A DNA stretch of 64,000 nt from NCBI RefSeq assembly GCF_900177345.1, contig NZ_FWZT01000023.1, positions 1 through 64,000 on the forward strand, given 5' to 3'. The notes beneath the pieces were generated by a model that was not told the DNA's origin, did not search any database, and saw nothing but the letters and a program-made list of their open reading frames with translations. Each line of letters starts with the position of its first letter. Position 1 is the first letter of the stretch. Positions 16,067-26,200 of the stretch are shown one piece after another. The position numbers and the translations under genes are program-made. The DNA comes from Pseudobacteriovorax antillogorgiicola (GTDB taxonomy: Bacteria > Bdellovibrionota_B > Oligoflexia > Oligoflexales > Oligoflexaceae).

Positions 16067-17494
16067 ATGCTTCGTATTATAACTCTACTACTGGTTTTGA
16101 TCTCCAGTTCAGCGCAAAGCGCATCACCATTCTACAAGCTAGGAACCGCACATCAGCAGTCGGTTCTCTTCAAGCGTCTTAAGGACGGAAAGCTGATCTA
16201 TCAGAAAAACCCTGACCGTCTGCTGTCTCCTGCTTCAGTAACGAAGCTATTCACTTCAGCGGCAGCTTTGGCAAAATTTTCTCCTGCCCATCAATTTGAA
16301 ACCAAGTTTTTTTACACAGGCACCAAGAAACAAGGGGTGATCAGTGGTGATCTCTATATTGTGGGCGATGGCGATCCACTTCTCATTAGTGAAAAGCTTT
16401 GGCAGATGGCTGCCGACTTCCGCATGATGGGCATCAAGGAAATCTCGGGGCGTATTGTCATCGACAACAGCTTATTTGACGGGGATACCCGAGACGACTC
16501 TCGGGAAGACAGCCGTTACATGTCCAATAACGCTTATGACGCGCCAGTTTCCGCATTCGGTATCAACTTCAATACGTTTCCCGTCGCCATAGCTCCCGGC
16601 TATCAAGAAGGACGCCCTGCCTTTATGTCAATCGACCCCTACCCCATCGATGGGATCGAGGTCAGCAATCGAGTGGTTACCACCAGCCGCGGCAAACCCT
16701 ATGTACGAGTGACTCGCTCCTCGAAGAAAGACATGGTTCTTGTTGCTTCTAAAGGGCGTATTTCACTGGAATCTCCCATGCGGAAAGTCTATCGCTCCGT
16801 TTCAGATCCGCTCCGTACAGGGGGAGAGCAAATCCGCTCCTTTTTGGCAAAAGAAAACATCGTGGTGAAGGGTCAAGTAGCAGCTGGCAAGCTGCCGCAA
16901 GCTGCAACAGAACTTTACACGATCAAGAGCTACGAACTGAGCCGTATGATATCGGGCTTGAACAAATACTCAAACAACTATATTGCTGATGTGTTGGTCA
17001 AGCGCATGGGCGCCGAGTTTTCAGGCGCTGGCCCAGGAAGCTTTACCAATGGAATGGCCGTACTCAAAGATTTCCTCGCCCAGGAAGTCAAGTTACCGAA
17101 GGGGTTTCAGCTGTACAATGGCTCAGGGCTCGATACGCGCAACCGGGTCAACGCCTCGCAAGTTGTTGCCTTACTTGAGTACATGTACCAGCGCATGGAT
17201 CTTTTTCCCGAATTTCTTGCTAGTCTGCCGGCTGCTGGCTGGGATGGAACTCTGGAAGATCGATTCGACCAAGACCGCTTAAAACCCCTTCATGGCCAAG
17301 TGAGAGCTAAAACAGGGACCCTGACATCACCGATAACGGTATCGTCCCTGGCTGGCTATCTCGGCCATCCAGAGCACGGAATGATTGCTTTTGCGATCAT
17401 TGAAAACGGTGTCACCCGAAAACAGCAGCCGAGCGTATTAGATTTTAGAGCCCGCCAGGAGCTAGCTCTAAAAGCCATCATCGATCGTTTCTAA
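16067..17494 (+). CDS. dacB: D-alanyl-D-alanine carboxypeptidase/endopeptidase, PBP4 (S13) family
   Basis: The 475-residue precursor has a Sec signal peptide (about 1-19, ending SAQSAS) and the three penicillin-binding motifs: SxxK in SPASVTKLFTS (catalytic Ser near residue 47), SxN as YSNNYIADVL, and KTG in VRAKTGTLTSP. The insert between SxxK and SxN is typical of PBP4. It trims or cleaves peptidoglycan cross-links in the periplasm. AATAGGATTAACT precedes the ATG. It lies 29 bases after the ATPase and 13 bases before maeB, so co-transcription is possible. Confidence 0.93.
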   Translation: MLRIITLLLVLISSSAQSASPFYKLGTAHQQSVLFKRLKDGKLIYQKNPDRLLSPASVTKLFTSAAALAKFSPAHQFETKFFYTGTKKQGVISGDLYIVGDGDPLLISEKLWQMAADFRMMGIKEISGRIVIDNSLFDGDTRDDSREDSRYMSNNAYDAPVSAFGINFNTFPVAIAPGYQEGRPAFMSIDPYPIDGIEVSNRVVTTSRGKPYVRVTRSSKKDMVLVASKGRISLESPMRKVYRSVSDPLRTGGEQIRSFLAKENIVVKGQVAAGKLPQAATELYTIKSYELSRMISGLNKYSNNYIADVLVKRMGAEFSGAGPGSFTNGMAVLKDFLAQEVKLPKGFQLYNGSGLDTRNRVNASQVVALLEYMYQRMDLFPEFLASLPAAGWDGTLEDRFDQDRLKPLHGQVRAKTGTLTSPITVSSLAGYLGHPEHGMIAFAIIENGVTRKQQPSVLDFRARQELALKAIIDRF

Positions 17495-17507
17495 CGAGGG
17501 GAATCCA

Positions 17508-19778
17508 TTGAATTACGAAGAAAAAGCGCTGGAATATCACCAGCGAGAACCAGCGGGAAAAATCCAAACCCGTATCAGTAAGCCACTTGATAGCCAAGAA
17601 GATCTGAGCATTGCCTATTCTCCGGGTGTCGCAGGACCTTGTCGGGAGATTGAAAAAGACCCTGAAAACTCATTCAAGTACACAGGCCGTGCGAACCTTG
17701 TGGGAGTGATTTCCAACGGAACTGCAGTCTTAGGCCTTGGAAATATTGGCCCTCATGCCTCGAAACCTGTGATGGAAGGCAAGGCGATGCTTTTCAAAAA
17801 GTTCGCCGATATCGATGTCTTTGACATTGAAGTCGCTGCTGAGGACCCCGATCAGTTTATCTCTACTGTTAAAGCGTTAGAGCCTACATTTGGTGGTATC
17901 AATCTCGAAGATATCAAAGCCCCTGAGTGCTTCTATATTGAAGAAACGCTCAAAGAGCAGATGAACATCCCAGTGTTCCACGATGATCAGCATGGCACAG
18001 CTATCATTGCAAGTGCTGCCTTCATCAACGCCTTAGAAATCACCAATCGCGATATTGCTGATGTAAAAGTTGTGTTTTCGGGTGGTGGCGCTGCTGCCAT
18101 TGCCTGCGCTGACCTCTTTATCAAGCTCGGCGTGAAACCAGAAAATCTTCTCATGTGCGATAGCCGCGGGGTTATCCATGATGGACGCGACCCTGGCAAT
18201 CCGTACAAGGGCCGATTCTCACAAAAAACAGATCTTAGAACTTTGGAAGAAGCCCTTGTTGGGGCCGACGCCTTTGTCGGTGTTTCTGTCGCAGGTGTCC
18301 TCACACAGGACATGATCAAACCTATGGCCGAGCATCCGATTATTTTTGCCCTCGCCAATCCAGACCCTGAAATTCACCCGGATCTAGCCCGAGAGGTGAG
18401 ACCTGATGCTATTATTGCCACAGGACGAAGCGATTTCCCTAACCAAGTGAACAACGTCCTGGGTTTCCCGTTTATTTTCCGCGGCGCTCTCGACACCCAA
18501 GCCACAGGCATCTCAGATGAAATGAAGCTCGCCGCTGTGAAAGCCATCTCCAGCTTGGCTAAGAAAACTGTTCCCGAAGAGGTTCTTAAGGTTTACTCCA
18601 ATCCGGACGGCTACCAATTTGGTAAGGACTACCTCATTCCGAAGCCGGTTGACCCGAGGGTCTTGATGTATGTAGCTCCCGCCGTGGCACAAGCTGCTAT
18701 GGACTCCGGGGTTGCGCGGAAAAAGGTGAATATCGACGAGTATAAGTACCACATCGAAAGAATTCTTGGCCCCACAAGGCGGATCGTTCGAAAGCTTCGC
18801 CAGGGCATCGTGGCTGGCACTCAGAGACAAAAGAAGAAACCCAATATACTCCTTCCCCATGGCCATGACAGCCGTGTGATCAAAGCAGCAGCACAGATCG
18901 TCTATGATGGCGATGTAGACGTCACGCTTTTAGGGTCTCCCAAGAGTATTATTGAAAAGTCGGAATCACTAGGATTCCACGCTTTCGGTGAGAAGGTTAA
19001 TATTATCAACCCACTTCAAGACGATCGTACAGAGAAATTCGCTGATCAACTGTTTGAGCTTCGGCAACGGAAAGGAATTTCGAAATCCATCGCTATGGAA
19101 GCCATTCGCAATACCAATTACTTCGGTGCCATGTTGCTCAAAAACGGTTTCGTGGATGGTATGCTAAATGGTTTGGTAGAGCCATATGCAGCAAGCGTGC
19201 GGCCCATTCTCGAAGTATTGGGAACCACCACTTCCACTACTTTGGCGGGAACTCAGATGATCAGCTATCGGAAAAAGCTATACTTTTTCTCGGATTGCAC
19301 CATCAATGTCGACCCAACCCCAGAGCAGATGGCCTCTATAGCTTATAACACCGCTGAATTTGCCAAAGAATACACGGACGATCCCATCAAGCTTGCATTT
19401 CTATCGTTCTCAAGCTTTGGATCTAATCGTCACCCGATCACTCGAAAGATATCTGAGGCTGCTCGTCTCTTAGAGAACATGAATCCAGACTTCGATTTCG
19501 ATGGTGAGATTCAAGCAGACGTCGCCATCAATGTCGACCTCCAGAAAAAAGAATTCCCATTTTCTAATTTGAAGGGCCAGGCCAATGTCTTGATCTTCCC
19601 CGATCTGATGTCGGCAAATATTTCCTACAAGTTACTTGCTAATCTCACAGAGGCTAGCAGCTTCGGGCCTATTCTAAGAGGACCTCCTATGCCGGCTCAT
19701 GTCTTAGAACGTGGCGCTCGCGTTGAAGACATCATCAACATGGTCTATCTAACCGCCAATCAATGGGCGAGAAACTAA
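17508..19778 (+). CDS. maeB: NADP-dependent malic enzyme with C-terminal phosphotransacetylase-like domain
   Basis: The 756-residue protein starts at TTG 17508 after CGAGGGG. The N-terminal malic domain has IAYSPGVAGPC and the catalytic/metal region HDDQHGTAIIASAA; the NAD(P) domain has VFSGGGAAAIACADLF. From about residue 430 a phosphate acetyltransferase-like domain follows (PNILLPHGHD, GLVEPYAASVRPILEVLG), which in MaeB proteins is regulatory and binds acetyl-CoA. It decarboxylates malate to pyruvate with NADP+ in the cytosol. Length matches the MaeB fusion form. Confidence 0.95.
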   Translation: MNYEEKALEYHQREPAGKIQTRISKPLDSQEDLSIAYSPGVAGPCREIEKDPENSFKYTGRANLVGVISNGTAVLGLGNIGPHASKPVMEGKAMLFKKFADIDVFDIEVAAEDPDQFISTVKALEPTFGGINLEDIKAPECFYIEETLKEQMNIPVFHDDQHGTAIIASAAFINALEITNRDIADVKVVFSGGGAAAIACADLFIKLGVKPENLLMCDSRGVIHDGRDPGNPYKGRFSQKTDLRTLEEALVGADAFVGVSVAGVLTQDMIKPMAEHPIIFALANPDPEIHPDLAREVRPDAIIATGRSDFPNQVNNVLGFPFIFRGALDTQATGISDEMKLAAVKAISSLAKKTVPEEVLKVYSNPDGYQFGKDYLIPKPVDPRVLMYVAPAVAQAAMDSGVARKKVNIDEYKYHIERILGPTRRIVRKLRQGIVAGTQRQKKKPNILLPHGHDSRVIKAAAQIVYDGDVDVTLLGSPKSIIEKSESLGFHAFGEKVNIINPLQDDRTEKFADQLFELRQRKGISKSIAMEAIRNTNYFGAMLLKNGFVDGMLNGLVEPYAASVRPILEVLGTTTSTTLAGTQMISYRKKLYFFSDCTINVDPTPEQMASIAYNTAEFAKEYTDDPIKLAFLSFSSFGSNRHPITRKISEAARLLENMNPDFDFDGEIQADVAINVDLQKKEFPFSNLKGQANVLIFPDLMSANISYKLLANLTEASSFGPILRGPPMPAHVLERGARVEDIINMVYLTANQWARN

Positions 19779-19841
19779 TCCTATCCCCTATTGGGCAAGC
19801 CTTGCAGGCTTGTCAAAACCCTCCATAAGATATGATTAAAG

Positions 19842-19862
19842 AGGTGGCTTGTGCCACCTTTC
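19842..19862 (+). terminator. Terminator-like hairpin downstream of maeB
   Basis: AGGTGGC (19842-19848) pairs with GCCACCT (19853-19859) around a TTGT loop, followed by a short T-rich run, about 65 bases after the maeB stop. It lies inside the first codons of the longest frame of the next gene, which argues that the next gene starts later, at 19892. Confidence 0.5.
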
Positions 19863-19891
19863 ACCTTGTCAGCAGCAATCGATTAAGAGCC

Positions 19892-22726
19892 ATGCGTCTA
19901 TCGATGAATATCGCATTTCTTAAAAAACTATTGAAGATTCTAGGCTTGGCTTACCTTGCCTATGCCTTCACTATTCTCACCATTGCATTAGCATTGCCTA
20001 GAACTCCATGGCTGGAGTGGCTCAAGCAGGCTTTGGCAAAGCAAAGCCTCAGCCTTGAGTTGCATCACGTTGAGGTCCAAAACCTACGAGGCATCAAGAT
20101 CCCCCAGGGAGCGATTCGCCACTTGGATCGAGACCGCCCCTTCCTAGCATGGAGCAATATCTCGATCATGCATAATTTGTGGACATTGACTTTGTTCTAT
20201 ATTCAATTTGAGCTTAACGTTCAGGAGCCAGTCATAAGCTTAGCTGACATTCCCCCATCAAGCCCAAAAACAGAGGCCCCAGAACCTCCTCTGAAGCCAT
20301 TAGACACTATCAATATACCTCCGATCTTCGTTCCTATACCGACTTCCATCAAGTGGGAAATATCATCGGCAAAGGTCTTACTCGATCGTCAAAGCGAGCT
20401 TAATTACATCTCGATCCGTCAGCAAGTCGATGGCTTTCTTTCTAGTCTTACAACTCGAACTCAGGTCTCCGCAGCTCCACTAACTGTTGACACTCCCTCT
20501 CTAAAACTCGGCGCAAACCTTACATTTGACGTTATATCTGAGAATCTTTCCCAAGTTCGCAGCAAAACCGAAATTCTCGATCTGAGGATTGATTCCGATC
20601 AAGCAGAGATCAAGGGACTAGACTTAGAACAAGAGACCGTTATCTCACTTAACGAAAATAAAGAGCTAAACGTAGAGTCATTCGATTTGAAGCTATCGAA
20701 TATTTTCCAATTGAATGGGTCTCTTAAGACGAACCTTTCTCGCCTAAAAAATATTCCCATCTCACTCACTGGAGGTTTCCATAAATCCTTTGACAATATA
20801 GGAACATATATTAAAAAACCTCACATACCCCCAATCACAGGTTCCATGAGCATCAATGAACTCGACATATCTGCGGTCATATCTGAAAGTCATATCGATA
20901 CCCTAAAATCTCTCCAATTCAAGTCTTTTCGAGCCAATACCAACTTGAACATTGGAGCAATTGAAGGACTACCTCTTCATGTAGTGGGTCACGTGGGTAA
21001 ACTGCAATCTTCAGATTTAGGTCTGGCAGGTTCTCTAACTGTGGAGAATATATTTGAAAGTGCTTTCAAATTTTCTGTAGGCTCCCAACTAAAAAGTGCT
21101 GTTGCCAGCATCAAAACAAAAATTCCTGACTTGTCATCCACCCGTAGTCTAATGGCCCCCATCCTAAGGCGGATGCTGCCTCTCAATTTGATTCCCGATC
21201 GATTGGAGGGCAGCATCGACCACGATATCGTCGCAACTGTGGAATCTGCAAAAGAGCTAAGTGAAGTTACATCTCCGAATGACCTATCAAAATCTTCTAT
21301 CAAAAGCTGCGTCACGATATCAAAATTCCACCTAGACCTACCTTTAAATCAAACCCGGATCGAGGCACTTGAGACAAAGCTGACCCTTGCAAGTGATCTA
21401 GAGGAGTTAACATGGAACATCGACAGCAATATTGGCTCAGTTGCAAGCACCGTGCAGAACAAGACGTTCCAAGTCGCGAAGATAGCCCATTCCTCAAATG
21501 GATTTCATCGCTTCGATCTGAGCTTTAACCCAAAGAATTCCGTATCAAAACTAAATTCTGAGCTTCTTATTGGAAGAATAGAAGGTATTCAAGGAGCGTC
21601 ACTCTCAGACTTTAAGCAAGGAATCCAGATCAGACAAAAGAATCTTCAAACCGTATCCATAGATAAAGCCTATGCAAGTCTCGGTAGCCTTGGCGGTTAT
21701 GTGGAGTCAAAAGGCACCTTAGAGATTGTCAACAGCACCTTAAAGGATCTGGATGCTAGCTATTCACTTTCGATCGACTCGGCCCGCTCTTCCGCGATGG
21801 TCGAACAGATCCGCAGCCAAGGAAAGATTGAGACCCAAGGGACGATCAAGCTCTCCAATTTAAAGTCGGCAGTCCTTGATGGTTTCATTGATTTTAGATC
21901 GTTTCATCTTGAAGCTGGCCCAGCCTCAGCCCCACTAGTATCGGTACATGGTTTAGATGGTCATATTCCATATTCACAGACGATTAACTTCGACCTCAGC
22001 AAAGAAGACTACGCTTTAACTATTCCAAATGTGATTCAACCCTCAGCAAAACAATTGCTTTCATATAACGCCATGAGCGACAGTTTTCCAAAACGCGGTC
22101 GGCTAGGTATCGAAGCTATCCAAGGCAAAGGCATTAAATTGAAAGACATATCTCTAACCCCTGTATTGGAGCAAGGGAACTTAGCTATCTATGGCCTCAA
22201 TGGAGGGCTCCTAGATGGCAGCTTTTCTGGTGCCCTCAATCTAAGCTTCAATCCAAAGCCTCAAACTCTTGATATGAGATTTACAATCAATAATCTTAAT
22301 TCACATCGACTCCTTGAAGCTTTCCCCAATATCTTACGTCGATTGCAAGGCTGGTCTTATACAGATAAGCCCGAAATTTCTGGCAATATGAATCTAGCGT
22401 TAGATCTGGAAAACCGTGACATCAATGGCAGCATGGAGATTACCGAAATCGGTAAGGAACAACTTAAGTCGATCCTTTTCTTCCTCGATCCAGAAGGTCA
22501 AGACCCAGGTTTGAATTCAGCACGACAAGCTCTCGTAGCTAGTGATATCAATTATGTTTCGATTCCCATTAAACATGGCTTTTTAGAGGTTGATATTGGT
22601 CTCAGTGTTCTTGCAATTCCAGTTCCCTTGCCTAAGATGAGTGGTTTTCCTGTTAGCCAAATTATTGCTAATTTTACAAGTTCTGACGAAGCACCTATTG
22701 CTCAAGGAGCTATTGATGAAATCTAG
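19892..22726 (+). CDS. YdbH/AsmA-like inner-membrane protein, predicted intermembrane phospholipid transport factor
   Basis: From ATG 19892 the product is 944 residues; an alternative ATG is 19907. One N-terminal transmembrane helix (FLKKLLKILGLAYLAYAFTI) is followed by a long beta-rich periplasmic region of repeated short strands. The ending (YGLNGGLLDGSFSGALNLSF, then an NLNSHRLLEAFP segment) resembles the C-terminus of YdbH/AsmA-clan proteins. Those form hydrophobic-groove bridges carrying phospholipids between the two membranes. The next gene encodes a DUF1318 lipoprotein, as in the E. coli ydbH-ynbE-ydbL operon, which strengthens the call. The stop overlaps the next gene's first codons. 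Confidence 0.72.
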   Translation: MRLSMNIAFLKKLLKILGLAYLAYAFTILTIALALPRTPWLEWLKQALAKQSLSLELHHVEVQNLRGIKIPQGAIRHLDRDRPFLAWSNISIMHNLWTLTLFYIQFELNVQEPVISLADIPPSSPKTEAPEPPLKPLDTINIPPIFVPIPTSIKWEISSAKVLLDRQSELNYISIRQQVDGFLSSLTTRTQVSAAPLTVDTPSLKLGANLTFDVISENLSQVRSKTEILDLRIDSDQAEIKGLDLEQETVISLNENKELNVESFDLKLSNIFQLNGSLKTNLSRLKNIPISLTGGFHKSFDNIGTYIKKPHIPPITGSMSINELDISAVISESHIDTLKSLQFKSFRANTNLNIGAIEGLPLHVVGHVGKLQSSDLGLAGSLTVENIFESAFKFSVGSQLKSAVASIKTKIPDLSSTRSLMAPILRRMLPLNLIPDRLEGSIDHDIVATVESAKELSEVTSPNDLSKSSIKSCVTISKFHLDLPLNQTRIEALETKLTLASDLEELTWNIDSNIGSVASTVQNKTFQVAKIAHSSNGFHRFDLSFNPKNSVSKLNSELLIGRIEGIQGASLSDFKQGIQIRQKNLQTVSIDKAYASLGSLGGYVESKGTLEIVNSTLKDLDASYSLSIDSARSSAMVEQIRSQGKIETQGTIKLSNLKSAVLDGFIDFRSFHLEAGPASAPLVSVHGLDGHIPYSQTINFDLSKEDYALTIPNVIQPSAKQLLSYNAMSDSFPKRGRLGIEAIQGKGIKLKDISLTPVLEQGNLAIYGLNGGLLDGSFSGALNLSFNPKPQTLDMRFTINNLNSHRLLEAFPNILRRLQGWSYTDKPEISGNMNLALDLENRDINGSMEITEIGKEQLKSILFFLDPEGQDPGLNSARQALVASDINYVSIPIKHGFLEVDIGLSVLAIPVPLPKMSGFPVSQIIANFTSSDEAPIAQGAIDEI

Positions 22727-23273
22727 AATTTGGCTCACATTTCTATTCGTGCACTCTGGATCATGCACTATAAAATTTGATGTTACGTCCCAGCGAACAG
22801 CCTTAGAGAATCAAATTTTAGGCACTCAGAAGGAACTCGACCAGGATGTTGTACTCATCAGCTCTGTTCGCGCTGTCGATCAAGATGGCGAGATAAAAAA
22901 AATTGAGGCATCCGACCTTCATCAGAAGGCGGTTCTGGCAAAGCAAAATCAGGCATTTAATCAGGATGATATTCAAGAGTTCAAGGACAAGCAGTTTATA
23001 GGTGAAGGTCCAGCGGGTAAAATTATGATTCTCCCTCCTTCCATAGGACTTGTCAGCCAGGCTTCGAATCGAGAAACGAATATCATCTCTATTATTCTTG
23101 CCGAAGAAAATCGTGATCGTAAGATCATCTGGCGAAGAGTTATTACTATGAACCCTGAGCTTAATTCAGAACATTTTGATAGTGTTGTTGAGACCTTTCA
23201 GAAACAAATCTATGAGAAGGCCAAACCGGGCCACTGGTTTTATAGAAATGGGCGTTGGATGCAAAAACCTTAA
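22716..23273 (+). CDS. DUF1318 (YdbL-like) putative lipoprotein
   Basis: The real start is most likely ATG 22716, with CAAGGAG seven bases upstream, inside the 3' end of the previous gene; this gives 185 residues. The hydrophobic N-terminus ends in HSGSC, so Cys17 may be lipidated, although Ser at -3 is not the usual residue. The body has RTALENQILGTQKELD, then FKDKQFIGEGPAGKI and ILAEENRDRKIIWRRVI, which match the DUF1318 pattern of IGE..G and ENxDR. In E. coli YdbL works with YdbH and YnbE. This protein may combine the lipoprotein and YdbL roles. The start of the giant gene that follows lies inside its 3' end. Confidence 0.75.
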   Translation: MKSRIWLTFLFVHSGSCTIKFDVTSQRTALENQILGTQKELDQDVVLISSVRAVDQDGEIKKIEASDLHQKAVLAKQNQAFNQDDIQEFKDKQFIGEGPAGKIMILPPSIGLVSQASNRETNIISIILAEENRDRKIIWRRVITMNPELNSEHFDSVVETFQKQIYEKAKPGHWFYRNGRWMQKP

Positions 23274-26200
23274 CTTGGTATTGCTATTGATAGCAATGAC
23301 TCTAGCTTCTTGTGTTGCCAACAAGAAGATCGATATTTCTATGCCCAGCACATCAAAGGAACCTTATCAAAAATTTTTTTTCCTCACGGCCGATCCCATG
23401 CAATCCCAGGACCCAGAACCAAGCTCTCGGGGCATTTTCTATTCGGAAAATAGTGCCACTAATTTCGATATATTTCTTCTTTCTGGAAAGTCTAAAAGAC
23501 GCATCACCAAGCACAAGTCTGACGACTTTATGCCAAGCTTCTCTGAATCATACAAGATCCTAGCATTCCTCTCACGAAGAGAGGATGCCAAGGGAGATAT
23601 CCACTTTAAAGCCATTGGTAGTATTTCTGTAACTGATGAATTCCATCTCAAGCTGCCAGACACAGAGGAGATGCATCCTAGCTGGTCCGCAGATGGAACA
23701 AAATTTGTTTTCGCCAGTAAAGGTTTCGGCCAGAGCGATCCTAAGATCATGCTGTTTGATTGGCAAAGTAAAAAAGTTCAAGATACAGGTCTGCTGGGAT
23801 TTCATCCTCGGATAAACAACGACGGGGATCGCATCGTATTTCAGCAAAATGCTCAAATACACGAGTACAACCTAAGAACCAAACAACACAATATTCTAAC
23901 TCAATCAAGGGGTCTCAATAGCCAACCAGATCTTTCTCCTGATTTCAAAAAGCTGGTGTTTCGTCGCATAGACCATGACACCAACCGAGATGGACTTATT
24001 AATGGCAATGACCACGGAGCGCTCTGGCTCCTAGATCGCGACCTAAATCTGGAGTTTGCGCTTACCAGTGATGACGACAATCCAAGCCAGGGTAGATTCT
24101 TTAATGATCGAATTCTCTTGAGTTTCACTCGCGGAACCGCTGCCAATCTGGGACTGATTCCTGAGAGAGGGCAATGGCAAGCAATATATGATCACCATAT
24201 CTATATTCCTGAAAAAGTACGTCATATTGCAATTAACCAGGGAGACGATAGTCTTAAAAATCTCTACCTACGATTTCTATGGGCCATGCAAACGCCTCAA
24301 CAAGAAGTAGCAAGATTCACTCTAGAAAAGCTCGTTGCAGAAAATCCCAACTACGAAATTTGGCGACCCTATCTCGACAGCTTCTATAAATTTCCAGAAA
24401 TCAAGAATCATCAAGGACTCTCTAAGAGATTTCAGTCTGCATGCAAAAACTCTACGCAAGACTCCTTTTTCGCGGCATCCTGTCTTATTCTTAGTTCTCT
24501 AAACAACTACTTAAATAATCAAGGACTCAACAAAGCTAGGCAGAGTCTAACAGAAGTAATTCAATCTACGGATCAGGAACCTTATTGGAAGAGATTCCAA
24601 CTCCTTGCTTTGAAGCTCTCATTTGCCATAGATGCCAAGCTTAGCACGGCTGATGCAGCTATGCTATCGTTGGACCAATATCTTGTAGCAATAGAACAAA
24701 GTAATCCCGAACTATCACGAGAACTATCAGAATATGCAATCAAAAACCATATCAACTCGATAACACGAAGCATTGATCAAAAGATCAACAGTAAGTGGTT
24801 ATCTGGCACTTTAAAAATCAGCCGATATCAGAACTCAGATCAAAAAGAAATATTTCTCCGCCATAATCAATTGCTAGCCCTGATGGATCAGTATAAAGAT
24901 CTATCATATATCTATATCAAGGCTCTTGAGAAGGCACTAGAGCTTCCCGACCTTCATACGTTCTCTGACTCCTATCTTAAAGTGTTCCAGCAAGCAGCTC
25001 CATTTCTTGCTAAAGAGCCATCGCAATTTATCCGCGAGGAGGGCCGAGTTCTACACGAGTTAGTGTTTCGTCGGGTAGGCGACTACTATGTTAAGAGTCT
25101 AGAAATTGCCTCCGCGATCAAGTTCTACCGCAAGGGCATATCGATATTCCCTCGCTCAGTTGCCCTTCATAAAAGCCTTATCGATGCCTACGGCATGATG
25201 AAGAAGATAGATGATATCAAAGAAAGGTACATGGCAAAATCACCCGATTGGTTAAGTCAGTATCTCGCTCTTTATGTCGATACCTATAGCATTGACCAAA
25301 CACAAGATTTAGAAGAAAGACTCGAAATCATCGAAAGCCTTATTCCTACCCTAGAGAACATCGTCGAAATCAAGCCTCAGCAAGCAGATCTACATCAAAC
25401 CTTGGGCTGGCTCTACTATCAACACGATCTCTGGACCAAGAGGAAGTCGGGGCCAAGTGCCTGGTATCGCTTGAAGTCTATGCTTTTTGGCTTCTTCTCA
25501 CAATTCTCAGAAAGGTTTACTTTAGGAACTGTTCAGGCCATTAGAAACTACCAATTAGCCTTAGCTAGCCTCCCACCCGATCACCCCAATCGGGCTGCTT
25601 TGCTTCAGAATATCGGTGAGGCTCAGTTTCAATGGAAAAACTATTCCCAAGCGTATTCATACTATAGCCGGCGAGTCGCTTGGTTAGATCGAGTTCCTTT
25701 TCGCAGCTTAAGAGAAGAGGGACAAATTTATCTGAATTATGGGCGCTCCGCTGCCCAGACCAAGCAATATCCCATCGCCGAATCGGCATTCCTAAAAGCA
25801 TCGCAGGCATTTCAAAAGATTGGCAGACAGGATCAAAGACTTCAAATTCAGCAGTATCGGGCTCTCAATTTCACTGACCAGAAGAAGTATATGCAAGCTA
25901 TTGAGGTATATCGAAATATTCTAGATCTTCCTCTACCACGTGAAACTAGAGTCATTGTGCTTACAAATCTAGGGATGAATCTCTACTACTCCAAGAACTA
26001 CACTAAGACCATTGAAACTCTAAACCAGGCAATCGGGCTAGTGGATGATGCTCCTCGGGAAGAACACAGCGATGATATCGCGGTAAACTTAGGTGGAAGT
26101 TCTACCGAAGCTCAGGGCTTTTCTGGTCTTCTAAGGAAAGCTCAGATTCAAACTTACTTGGCCAAGGCCTATCTTAAAAAGGGAGACTATTCTTCCACAA

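Noticed and set aside
19832-19891. Upstream start of the YdbH-like protein
   Set aside because: The first 20 codons contain a terminator-like hairpin for maeB and no binding site; the signal-anchor helix follows better from 19892.
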